30,921 nt of DNA from an uncultured Bacteroidia bacterium (GTDB taxonomy: Bacteria; Bacteroidota; Bacteroidia; Bacteroidales; UBA932). The stretch covers positions 1 to 30,921 of the forward strand of contig CACXHM010000048.1 of NCBI GenBank assembly GCA_902767465.1, read 5' to 3'. This document shows, piece after piece, positions 17,369 through 23,021 of the stretch. A program made the translations under genes and the position numbers. Numbering within the stretch: the first letter of the stretch is position 1; each line of letters begins with the position of its first letter. A model generated the notes under the pieces. It saw only the letters and a list, made by a program, of their open reading frames with translations. It was not told where the DNA came from and did not search any database.

Positions 17369-17660
17369 GGCCGTATTCTCCATAAATATGTTTGCGGACG
17401 AGATAATCCAGTTTAGGATCGGTGTCGAGATCCTCTTTGGTAAATTCGAGAGGTTTGTCCAGCCGCAGTTCTTTCACGAAATCGGGGATTTCCGCCGGAA
17501 AGGCCACTTTGGGCCATTCCGGTTCCGCAGGAGCTTCTTTGCGTAGAATGTTCTCCACGAATGCGTTCAATGTTTTTCCTTGTGCGCGGGCTTTGCGTTT
17601 GAGCCTGCCAAGCAGTGCTGTATCCAGTCTGAATGCGGTTTGAGTCCTTTCTGTAAGCAT
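17358..17660 (-). CDS. Ribbon-helix-helix antitoxin
   Basis: This 100-aa protein has an N-terminal ribbon-helix-helix segment: TQTAFRLDTALLGRLKRKAR forms the strand and first helix, and LNAFVENILRKE the second. The C-terminal half is acidic and Pro-rich (PAEPEWPKVAFPAEIPDF), suited to binding and blocking the PIN toxin encoded immediately downstream with a short overlap. RHH antitoxins usually dimerise and repress their own promoter; a TATATTTG promoter box and an AT-rich imperfect palindrome lie just upstream (17683-17713). No close family name is assigned. Confidence 0.82.
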   Translation of the reverse strand: MLTERTQTAFRLDTALLGRLKRKARAQGKTLNAFVENILRKEAPAEPEWPKVAFPAEIPDFVKELRLDKPLEFTKEDLDTDPKLDYLVRKHIYGEYGHDE

Positions 17661-17682
17661 GTTTATATTATTTTTCTCCCTG

Positions 17683-17690
17683 CAAATATA
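17683..17690 (-). promoter_or_regulatory. -7 box for the toxin-antitoxin operon
   Basis: On the minus strand this reads TATATTTG, a full match to TAnnTTTG, 22 bases before the antitoxin ATG. No TTTG is seen 19 bases further upstream; that place is occupied by the AT-rich palindrome. Confidence 0.55.
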
Positions 17691-17713
17691 ATAAAATGTA
17701 TAACATATTTTAT
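17691..17713. promoter_or_regulatory. Imperfect AT palindrome, candidate antitoxin operator
   Basis: ATAAAAT (17691-17697) and ATTTTAT (17707-17713) are perfect inverted arms, and TGT/ACA continue the symmetry inward around ATA with one unpaired base. It abuts the -7 box and covers the -33 position, as expected for an autorepression operator. AT-rich symmetry of this size can arise by chance. Confidence 0.4.
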
Positions 17714-17828
17714 AAATGATAACACTATTTTGCAGTTTTGTGGTGCTATGGTCTTCGATTCCTCAGACGAGCCCGATCAAGCATCCCTGCGTGCTGATTC
17801 GCATATTCCTGTTTTTCAACCATTTCCC

Positions 17829-17866
17829 ATGTTTGTCTCTGGTGAAAATGCACCAGAGACAAACAT
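17829..17866. repeat. Perfect 16-bp inverted repeat, 6-base loop
   Basis: ATGTTTGTCTCTGGTG and its exact reverse complement CACCAGAGACAAACAT flank AAAATG. It is not followed by a T-run on either strand, so it is not a classic terminator. Possible roles are an operator, an RNA hairpin or a mobile-element relic. Confidence 0.8.
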
Positions 17867-17897
17867 ATTAAATTATTGTGATAGAAATAGTTGGTAA

Positions 17898-18031
17898 TCA
17901 GCGAGAACCTGTGCAAATGTTCTTGTCATTGACGGTAATCACCAAAACCATACAATTGGAAATTTGATGATACTTTGTTCCAATTGTCATTCACAAACAG
18001 ATAATAAAGCGAATAAAAAAGAGATAAAAAA
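17898..18031 (+). pseudogene. Remnant of an HNH endonuclease C-terminus
   Basis: Between an in-frame stop at 17895-17897 and the tRNA, one frame reads VIDGNHQNHTIGNLMILCSN followed by CHSQTDNKANKK. This is the C-terminal pattern of small HNH endonucleases (HHIDGN...N..ENL.LLCPNCHSQT). The second-last catalytic His of the HH pair is Val here, the upstream part with the first Cys pair is missing, and there is no start codon in a sensible place. The reading frame then runs into the tRNA-Gln 3' end. I read it as a decayed mobile-element gene. Confidence 0.7.
17952..17987. repeat. 10-bp inverted repeat inside the HNH remnant
   Basis: ACAATTGGAA (17952-17961) and TTCCAATTGT (17978-17987) are exact reverse complements separated by 16 bases. 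The second arm includes the codons of the LCSNC motif, so the symmetry may be coincidental. Confidence 0.5.
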
Positions 18032-18032
18032 G

Positions 18033-18103
18033 TTGAGGTACCAGGATTCGAACCTGGGCAGGCAGAACCAAAATCTGCAGTGCTACCATTACACCATACC
18101 TCA
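18033..18103 (-). tRNA. tRNA-Gln (anticodon TTG)
   Basis: On the minus strand the 7-bp acceptor stem pairs TGAGGTA with TACCTCA. The D-loop has GTAATGGTAGC, the anticodon arm CTGCAGATTTTGGTTCTGC... gives anticodon TTG, and the T arm has GGTTCGAATCC. The discriminator is A; CCA is not encoded. A consensus promoter lies just upstream (18119-18149). The 3' end borders the AT-rich islet with the HNH remnant. Confidence 0.96.
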
Positions 18104-18118
18104 ATTCCGTTCGGGCTG

Positions 18119-18149
18119 CAAATATAGTTAAAATTAATGCACTCTCAAA
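18119..18149 (-). promoter_or_regulatory. Consensus Bacteroidota promoter for tRNA-Gln
   Basis: On the minus strand TTTG (18149-18146), exactly 19 bases and TATATTTG (18126-18119) form the full TTTG-N19-TAnnTTTG pattern. The predicted start is about 10 bases before the mature tRNA 5' end. The -33 part overlaps the end of folP. Confidence 0.85.
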
Positions 18150-18952
18150 ATGTCGGCACCGCGTTTCTTTGCCAGCTCTTCAGCGTAGGAGCTTCCGGTA
18201 TTCATGCAGGAATCATAGGGATTTTGAGTCCGGGTGAAGCGCTTGTCGGCAACCCCTGCCAGAATTGGGCGGCCGAAATGTCTGAAGCTTCCGAGCTTTT
18301 CGAGAAGCTCCCAGTTCTGCTCCGGGGTTTTTGCAAAGCCGAATCCGGGATCGAGTATCCATTCACGTATGCCAAGTCTTTCTGCCTTATGGGCGAACTC
18401 CCGGAAATATTCATCAACAGCTTTTACTACTCCGTTCGGATAGTAGGTCAATGAATCCATAGACCCGGGATTACCGCGTTTATGCATTGCTATGAAGGGA
18501 AGGCCAAGATTTGCTACAGTACGTAACATGTCGGGGTCGTCTTCCCCAGCAGAAATGTCGTTCACGATGAACGGACCAATAGTCTTGTAAACGCGTCTCA
18601 CGATCTCGGCTCTGGTGGTGTCGATCGAGGCCGCAGGCAGACTCCTGCCGACGGCTTCGCTTCGCTTCGTCCCACCGTTCTCTTCGTTCATGGTCCCCCC
18701 TCTAAGCCGAGGGTGGCGCAGGTCTTGCACCAGCCTGCCTGCGGCCTCCAGAGCCGGTTCCAACCGACGCCATTCTTCTTCGAGGGATACGTCTGCTGCA
18801 CCGGGACGGGTGGATACCGCACCGAAATCGATGATGCTGCAGCCGCGTCCGACAAGGTCTGAAATGCGCTGTCGTATGGCCTCCGCGTCTGTCGCACGGC
18901 TCTTCTCCCAGAAAGAATCCGGTGTAAGGTTCACTATGCCCATGAGAATCAT
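18134..18952 (-). CDS. folP: Dihydropteroate synthase
   Basis: DHPS joins p-aminobenzoate to hydroxymethyl-dihydropterin diphosphate in folate synthesis. The 272-aa protein starts MILMGIVNLTPDSF (ATG 18952; a longer start at 18979 lacks support), then IIDFGAVSTRPGA (40-52), SIDTTRAEIVRR (109-120), FIVNDISAG (128-136), FIAMHKRG (153-160) and WILDPGFGFAKT (198-209), all family motifs. Three oddities are visible. Residues ~75-104 look like an extra in-frame segment not found in normal DHPS. The SRK motif after the GV strand is ADK (235-237 region). The protein stops at ILRVH, omitting the usual DV-x-E-A helix start. The promoter box lies 4 bases from the ATG. Probably functional, since all pterin-site motifs are present. 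Confidence 0.9.
   Translation of the reverse strand: MILMGIVNLTPDSFWEKSRATDAEAIRQRISDLVGRGCSIIDFGAVSTRPGAADVSLEEEWRRLEPALEAAGRLVQDLRHPRLRGGTMNEENGGTKRSEAVGRSLPAASIDTTRAEIVRRVYKTIGPFIVNDISAGEDDPDMLRTVANLGLPFIAMHKRGNPGSMDSLTYYPNGVVKAVDEYFREFAHKAERLGIREWILDPGFGFAKTPEQNWELLEKLGSFRHFGRPILAGVADKRFTRTQNPYDSCMNTGSSYAEELAKKRGADILRVH
18641..18730 (-). repeat. Candidate in-frame repetitive insertion within folP
   Basis: The segment encodes about 30 residues (VQDLRHPRLRGGTMNEENGG, then TKRSEAVGRS), lying between the EEEWRRLEPALEAA helix and the SIDT strand where DHPS normally has only a few residues. The DNA has a triple CTTCG repeat and a CCCTC/GAGGG hairpin. It resembles a palindromic repeat element tolerated in a surface loop. 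Boundaries are approximate. Confidence 0.5.
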
Positions 18953-18956
18953 AGTG

Positions 18957-18964
18957 CAAATATA
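18957..18964 (-). promoter_or_regulatory. -7 box of folP
   Basis: Minus-strand TATATTTG ends four bases before the folP ATG at 18952. There is no good TTTG 19 bases upstream. The transcript would be leaderless or nearly so. Confidence 0.5.
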
Positions 18965-18988
18965 TTCAAAACATTGCAATAAAAACCG

Positions 18989-18996
18989 TATCTTTG
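18989..18996 (+). promoter_or_regulatory. -7 box of tmk
   Basis: TATCTTTG matches the consensus fully and ends five bases before the tmk ATG at 19002. The -33 region has only TCAA. It faces the folP box head to head across 24 bases. Confidence 0.55.
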
Positions 18997-19001
18997 TAGA
19001 T

Positions 19002-19679
19002 ATGCTGATAGTACTCGAAGGCCTTGACGGTGCCGGAAAATCTACGCAGGTGCGCCTGCTTCGCGAATATCTCGGAAAGAAATGTCCGGGGTTGGAGTAT
19101 ATCCATTTCCCGCGTTATGATGCTCCTTTGTACGGGGATCTCATCAGTCGCTTCCTCCGGGGGGAGTTCGGTTCCATAGAGACGGTGCATCCGCAGCTAG
19201 TTGCCCTGTTGTTTGCTGAAGACAGGCACGGTGCTGCGCCTCTTATCAAAGAAAAACTTCGCAGCGGAGGAACCGTTTTGCTTGATCGTTACGTGTATTC
19301 GAACCTTGCGTATCAGTGTGCGAAACTCGAAAACAGGGACGAGGCTGAGGCGCTTCGCGAGTGGATCATCAATACCGAATTCGGCCTTTTCGACGAGCCG
19401 CGGCCGGACCTGAACATCTTCCTCGATGTCCCCATCTCATTTGTGGAGAAAAGCCTTTCGGGCGAGAGGAACGGGGCGGACAGGAATTATCTCCATCATG
19501 CCCAGGATATACATGAGAAGAGCATAGAGTTTCAGAAACGGGTGCGGAAAATGTATCTTCGGCAGGCGGAGGTCGATGCCAGCCTGAAATGCGTGGACTG
19601 CTCCGATAGCGAAGGAAGAATGCTTCCTCCAGAAGATATATTTGCCAAGATAAAAGCTTTGGTGGACAACGTGTTATGA
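19002..19679 (+). CDS. tmk: Thymidylate kinase
   Basis: This 225-aa cytoplasmic enzyme phosphorylates dTMP to dTDP. It has the P-loop GLDGAGKST (7-15), an FPRYD segment after strand 2 for nucleotide binding, the LLDRYVYSNLAYQ motif (DR-Y/H with the base-contacting region), and a lid-like SLSGERNGADRNYLHHA stretch. The reading frame is open far upstream (to 18615), but that extension only mirrors folP. ATG 19002 gives the family start MLIVLEGLDG and lies right after a -7 box. The stop overlaps the next ATG (ATGA), so the membrane protein downstream is translationally coupled. Confidence 0.95.
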   Translation: MLIVLEGLDGAGKSTQVRLLREYLGKKCPGLEYIHFPRYDAPLYGDLISRFLRGEFGSIETVHPQLVALLFAEDRHGAAPLIKEKLRSGGTVLLDRYVYSNLAYQCAKLENRDEAEALREWIINTEFGLFDEPRPDLNIFLDVPISFVEKSLSGERNGADRNYLHHAQDIHEKSIEFQKRVRKMYLRQAEVDASLKCVDCSDSEGRMLPPEDIFAKIKALVDNVL

Positions 19680-20686
19680 ATGGATTCAGAAGAATATGCG
19701 CTGTGATTCTCGGGATGGTGCTGCTCATTGCCGGCATCCTCAAGATCATGGACCCGGTGGGATCCGGACTGGTGATGGAAGAGTATTTAAAGTTCTTTCA
19801 TCTGCGTTTCCTGCTGGGCGCAGCTAAGGTGCTTGCATGTGCCATGGCCATGCTGGAGAGCCTGCTTGGCGCCGCACTGATGGCCGGGGTGTGGAGGAAA
19901 CCCATAGCTCTCACTTCCGCCGTGGTGCTGATATTCTTTACCATTCTTACAGCCGTCCTGTATATTGCAAAACCTGCAATGGACTGCGGATGTTTTGGCG
20001 AGGCGGTGCATTTGAATCATGCCCAGACATTTCTTAAAAATCTGATTCTGGATGCATTGTGGTGTCTGGCTTTTCTTCCGTTCCGAAATCCCGGTGCTCC
20101 GCAGCGCATCAAATATGTGAGTTTTTCTCTTGCCGCGATTTCGCTGGTGATGTTCCTGCTGTATTCTTCGCTCTCAATTCCGCTTAGGGATTATACGGAT
20201 TTCAAGCCCGGAATCGAGTTGGAAGAGCAGCCGCTCTATTTTTATGATGCATCTTACGATTATGCCGACAGCCTCGCCCTCAAAGGCCGGGTTATGGTAA
20301 TCAGTGCGTACGACCCATCCGGGATAGATGAAACGAAGACTGCCGGATTCATGGCCCTCGCTTCGGAGAAGGGATTCACTCCGCTTCTGCTTCTTGCTTC
20401 TTCTCCTGACGATCCCGGGCTTGTCAACCCCCTGCTCCTGTCGGGATGCTGGTTCTCTGACCGCAAACTCCTGCTCACCCTCAATCGTTCCAATGGGGGA
20501 GTGACCTATCTGAACGATGGGCAGGTAATACGCAAATGGGCGTCGCGAAGCCTGCCGGACGGCGAGGATCTCGATGCTTTGATGCAGACAGCCCCGATGG
20601 ATTGTCTGCTGGGGGAGCAGAATCGCACCAGGGCTGTCTTCCAGGGCTTTACCCTATATCTTTTTGCAGTTTTGCTGCTGCTTTAA
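19676..20686 (+). CDS. MauE/DoxX-like membrane protein with CGC redox motif
   Basis: This 336-aa inner-membrane protein has about four N-terminal helices (first near residues 8-25, then about 45-70, 78-98 and 115-130), another near 142-165, a soluble part of about 150 residues and a final helix (about 320-336). Between helices 3 and 4 sits DCGCFGE with Cys104 and Cys106, the signature of the MauE/DoxX-like redox membrane proteins common in Bacteroidota. These are thought to help disulfide or redox maturation in the periplasm; the actual partner is unknown. It overlaps tmk by 4 bases. Its stop shares the TTAA tetranucleotide with the convergent sppA stop. Confidence 0.8.
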   Translation: MNGFRRICAVILGMVLLIAGILKIMDPVGSGLVMEEYLKFFHLRFLLGAAKVLACAMAMLESLLGAALMAGVWRKPIALTSAVVLIFFTILTAVLYIAKPAMDCGCFGEAVHLNHAQTFLKNLILDALWCLAFLPFRNPGAPQRIKYVSFSLAAISLVMFLLYSSLSIPLRDYTDFKPGIELEEQPLYFYDASYDYADSLALKGRVMVISAYDPSGIDETKTAGFMALASEKGFTPLLLLASSPDDPGLVNPLLLSGCWFSDRKLLLTLNRSNGGVTYLNDGQVIRKWASRSLPDGEDLDALMQTAPMDCLLGEQNRTRAVFQGFTLYLFAVLLLL

Positions 20687-22407
20687 AACAATGTAACCTG
20701 ATAGGGCATCCTTGCCATGACGCGAGGCTCGGAGAGTTTTTGGAATGCCTTAACGTATTGGTGTTCAGTTGTTTGCCCGAGCGATCCCAGGAAATATTCC
20801 ATCCCGGTAAGGGGCTTCGGATATTCCACAAGCTGATAGCTCTCTGCTCCAATTGAGGTGGCGGCGTAGGAAATGGCGTCCTCGAGAGTCCCGATTTCAT
20901 CTACAAGTCCGATTTTCAGTGCATCTGACCCGGTCCAAACACGGCCCTGGCCGATTTCATCTACGCGGGACTGCTCCATATCTCGGCCTTCTGCAACCAG
21001 GGAAGTGAACTTGTCGTAAATGGTTTCGATACTGCGGAGCATATAATTGTATTCTGCCTGGTCGAAGGGGCGGGTAAGGCGGGCCATGTCGGCGTGCTTG
21101 TGGGATTTGGCCGAGTAAGTGCCAACATGCAGCACGTCTTTCAGCGTCTTGCTCGCTTCGGGAATCAGCCCGAAAACTCCGATTGAGCCGGTAAGAGTGG
21201 TGGCATCGGAGAATATCTTGCTGCAGTTATTGGAGATCCAGTATCCTCCGGATGCGGCATAATCGCCGTATGATGCAATGACGGGAACTTTCTCGCCGAG
21301 CAGGTCGAGTTCGTGCTTGATCTTTTCCGAGGCCAGCACGCTTCCTCCGGGGGAGTTGACACGCAGAACCACTGCCTTGATTCCGTTGTCGGAACGAATC
21401 TTGTCAATGATATTTGTGAAGCGGTCACCAGCGATGTTGTTGAGAGGATCTTTTCCGTCAACAATCTCTCCGTCTGCATAGAGCACTGCGATTCTGTCCT
21501 TGGCACGGAAATCCGGGAGCACTTTTGCAGCCGCGTAGTCTGCGAAGGGAATGAATTTCACGTCTTTGAAACTGCTCTCCACGGCGAGTGCGGTGAGTTT
21601 CTCCTTGAGCTCTTCGCGGGTGAACAGGGCATCCACCATTCCTGCTGCAAGATAATCTTCCGGCAGGCAGAGTTCGAGCCCGTCGGTCATCCTGTTCAGA
21701 TCCTCCATTGAGATTCCGCGCCCCTGCGCGATTACACTTCCGATGGTCTCCCACATGGAATCCACCATACGCTGGTACTGCTCCTTATTTTCCTCGCTCG
21801 GGGAATTACGCACGTACATTTCGCCTGCAGATTTGTATTTCCCGTGGCGGATCAGCTGCATGTGCACGCCTGCCTTGTCGAGAAGATCCTTAAGATAGAA
21901 AGATTGTGCGCAGAGACCGTTGAAGGCACCGTTCGAACCCTGATATGATGACATGTATATTTTGTCGGCAACGGAATTAAGGTAGAAGGAGCCTACCCCG
22001 GGAGCTTCCGTCCAGGCAATGACTGCCTTTCCGCTGCGGCGGAAGTTCTGGAGTGCCTGACGCAGGGTGCCGAGTGCGGAAAGTCCGGAAGTGTTGCCGT
22101 CGGCACGGAGAAAGATGAATTTTACTCCCGGATCCTGTGCGGCGGCTTCTACCGCCTTTACGGCTTTATGGATTCCAAGGCTCACCACGGTCTGCCCCTG
22201 AAGCATTGCCATGGGGTTGACCGGCACTTCCTGCTCGGTAAGGATTACTTCCGAAAGGTCGATTGCAAGCACTCCCGATTTAGGTATGGGGTTCTTCTGG
22301 GCGCTGCCTGCCGAGCCTGCCAGGCTCGCGAAGAACATGATGACAAGAAGGTTAACCAGCAGGATGCCGCAAACTACGGCAAGAAGCATTTTCCAGAACT
22401 GTTTCAT
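20683..22407 (-). CDS. sppA: Signal peptide peptidase SppA, long (67K) type
   Basis: This 574-aa membrane-anchored serine protease degrades cleaved signal peptides. One N-terminal helix (about 8-32) anchors two tandem S49 peptidase repeats. The catalytic Lys192 is in GKYKSAGE of the first repeat, and the nucleophile Ser386 in YAASGGYWISNN of the second, matching the Lys209/Ser409 dyad of the E. coli enzyme. LRVNSPGGSVLASE and TLTGSIGVFG are typical core motifs. Transcription probably starts from a TATCTTTG box at 22428-22435 that overlaps the divergent rubrerythrin promoter. The 3' end overlaps the convergent gene by 4 bases and no terminator lies between them. Confidence 0.96.
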   Translation of the reverse strand: MKQFWKMLLAVVCGILLVNLLVIMFFASLAGSAGSAQKNPIPKSGVLAIDLSEVILTEQEVPVNPMAMLQGQTVVSLGIHKAVKAVEAAAQDPGVKFIFLRADGNTSGLSALGTLRQALQNFRRSGKAVIAWTEAPGVGSFYLNSVADKIYMSSYQGSNGAFNGLCAQSFYLKDLLDKAGVHMQLIRHGKYKSAGEMYVRNSPSEENKEQYQRMVDSMWETIGSVIAQGRGISMEDLNRMTDGLELCLPEDYLAAGMVDALFTREELKEKLTALAVESSFKDVKFIPFADYAAAKVLPDFRAKDRIAVLYADGEIVDGKDPLNNIAGDRFTNIIDKIRSDNGIKAVVLRVNSPGGSVLASEKIKHELDLLGEKVPVIASYGDYAASGGYWISNNCSKIFSDATTLTGSIGVFGLIPEASKTLKDVLHVGTYSAKSHKHADMARLTRPFDQAEYNYMLRSIETIYDKFTSLVAEGRDMEQSRVDEIGQGRVWTGSDALKIGLVDEIGTLEDAISYAATSIGAESYQLVEYPKPLTGMEYFLGSLGQTTEHQYVKAFQKLSEPRVMARMPYQVTLF

Positions 22408-22421
22408 TTGATTTTCTTTTG

Positions 22422-22452
22422 TTTGTGCAAAGATAATTATTTTCTATCTTTG
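22422..22452 (+). promoter_or_regulatory. Consensus promoter of the rubrerythrin-luxR operon
   Basis: TTTG (22422-22425), 19 bases and TATCTTTG (22445-22452) match the Bacteroidota consensus exactly. The predicted start lies about 20-25 bases before the rubrerythrin ATG at 22481. Confidence 0.85.
22428..22435 (-). promoter_or_regulatory. -7 box of sppA
   Basis: Minus-strand TATCTTTG, 20 bases before the sppA ATG. The -33 position lacks a clear TTTG. The box lies inside the spacer of the rubrerythrin promoter on the other strand. Confidence 0.6.
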
Positions 22453-22480
22453 CGAAGAGATAATATTATTTTTAAAGGAT

Positions 22481-23020
22481 ATGGCTAATAAATACGCAGG
22501 AACGCAGACCGAAAAAAACCTTCAGGCTGCATTTGCCGGAGAATCCCAGGCTCGCAACAAGTACACCTATTTTGCCTCTGCCGCAAAGAAAGAAGGCTTC
22601 GAGCAGATAGCTGCTCTTTTCCTTGAGACAGCTGAAAATGAAAAGGAACATGCCAAGATGTGGTTCAAGGAACTCGAAGGCATTGGCGACACCGCAGCTA
22701 ATCTTGCGGCTGCTGCCGATGGCGAAAATTACGAATGGACCGACATGTATGAGGGTTTTGCAAAGACTGCCGAAGCCGAAGGGTTTAAGGCGCTCGCCGC
22801 AAAGTTCCGCTTGGTAGGTGCTATTGAAAAAAGGCACGAAGAGCGTTACCGCGCGCTGCTGAAGAACGTAGAAACCGCTCAGGTTTTTGAAAAGTCCGAG
22901 GTCAAGGTCTGGGAATGCCGCAACTGCGGGCACATTGTCGTTGGCACCAAGGCTCCGGAAGTGTGTCCCGTTTGCGCTCATCCAAAAGCTTACTTCGAGG
23001 TTCACAAAGAGAATTATTGA
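22481..23020 (+). CDS. rbr: Rubrerythrin
   Basis: This 179-aa cytoplasmic non-haem iron protein reduces hydrogen peroxide in anaerobes. The four-helix ferritin-like domain carries the diiron ligands Glu21 (GESQARNKY), Glu54/His57 (ENEKEH) and Glu116/His119 (IEKRHEERY), with Glu98/Glu100 in TAEAEGF. The C-terminal rubredoxin-like domain has two CxxC knuckles (Cys146/149 and Cys162/165). Length is standard. The promoter at 22422-22452 is strong. The stop is one base before the start of a membrane-bound LuxR-type regulator, so the two are one transcript. Confidence 0.97.
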   Translation: MANKYAGTQTEKNLQAAFAGESQARNKYTYFASAAKKEGFEQIAALFLETAENEKEHAKMWFKELEGIGDTAANLAAAADGENYEWTDMYEGFAKTAEAEGFKALAAKFRLVGAIEKRHEERYRALLKNVETAQVFEKSEVKVWECRNCGHIVVGTKAPEVCPVCAHPKAYFEVHKENY

Positions 23021-23021
23021 T

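Larger units (their letters stand above)
17714..18032. other. AT-rich islet without an intact gene
   Basis: This stretch between the toxin-antitoxin promoter and tRNA-Gln is clearly more AT-rich than its flanks. It holds two perfect inverted repeats (17829-17866 and 17952-17987) and a decayed HNH nuclease C-terminus. No intact reading frame with recognisable content was found. Position against the 3' end of a tRNA gene suggests the residue of an integrated element. Confidence 0.6.

Noticed and set aside
17829..17987. CRISPR-like repeats in the AT-rich islet
   Set aside because: The two inverted repeats differ from each other and there is no regular array of direct repeats and spacers.
18615..19001. 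N-terminal extension of tmk by 129 codons
   Set aside because: The extension mirrors folP on the other strand, whereas ATG 19002 gives the standard kinase start and lies after a promoter box.
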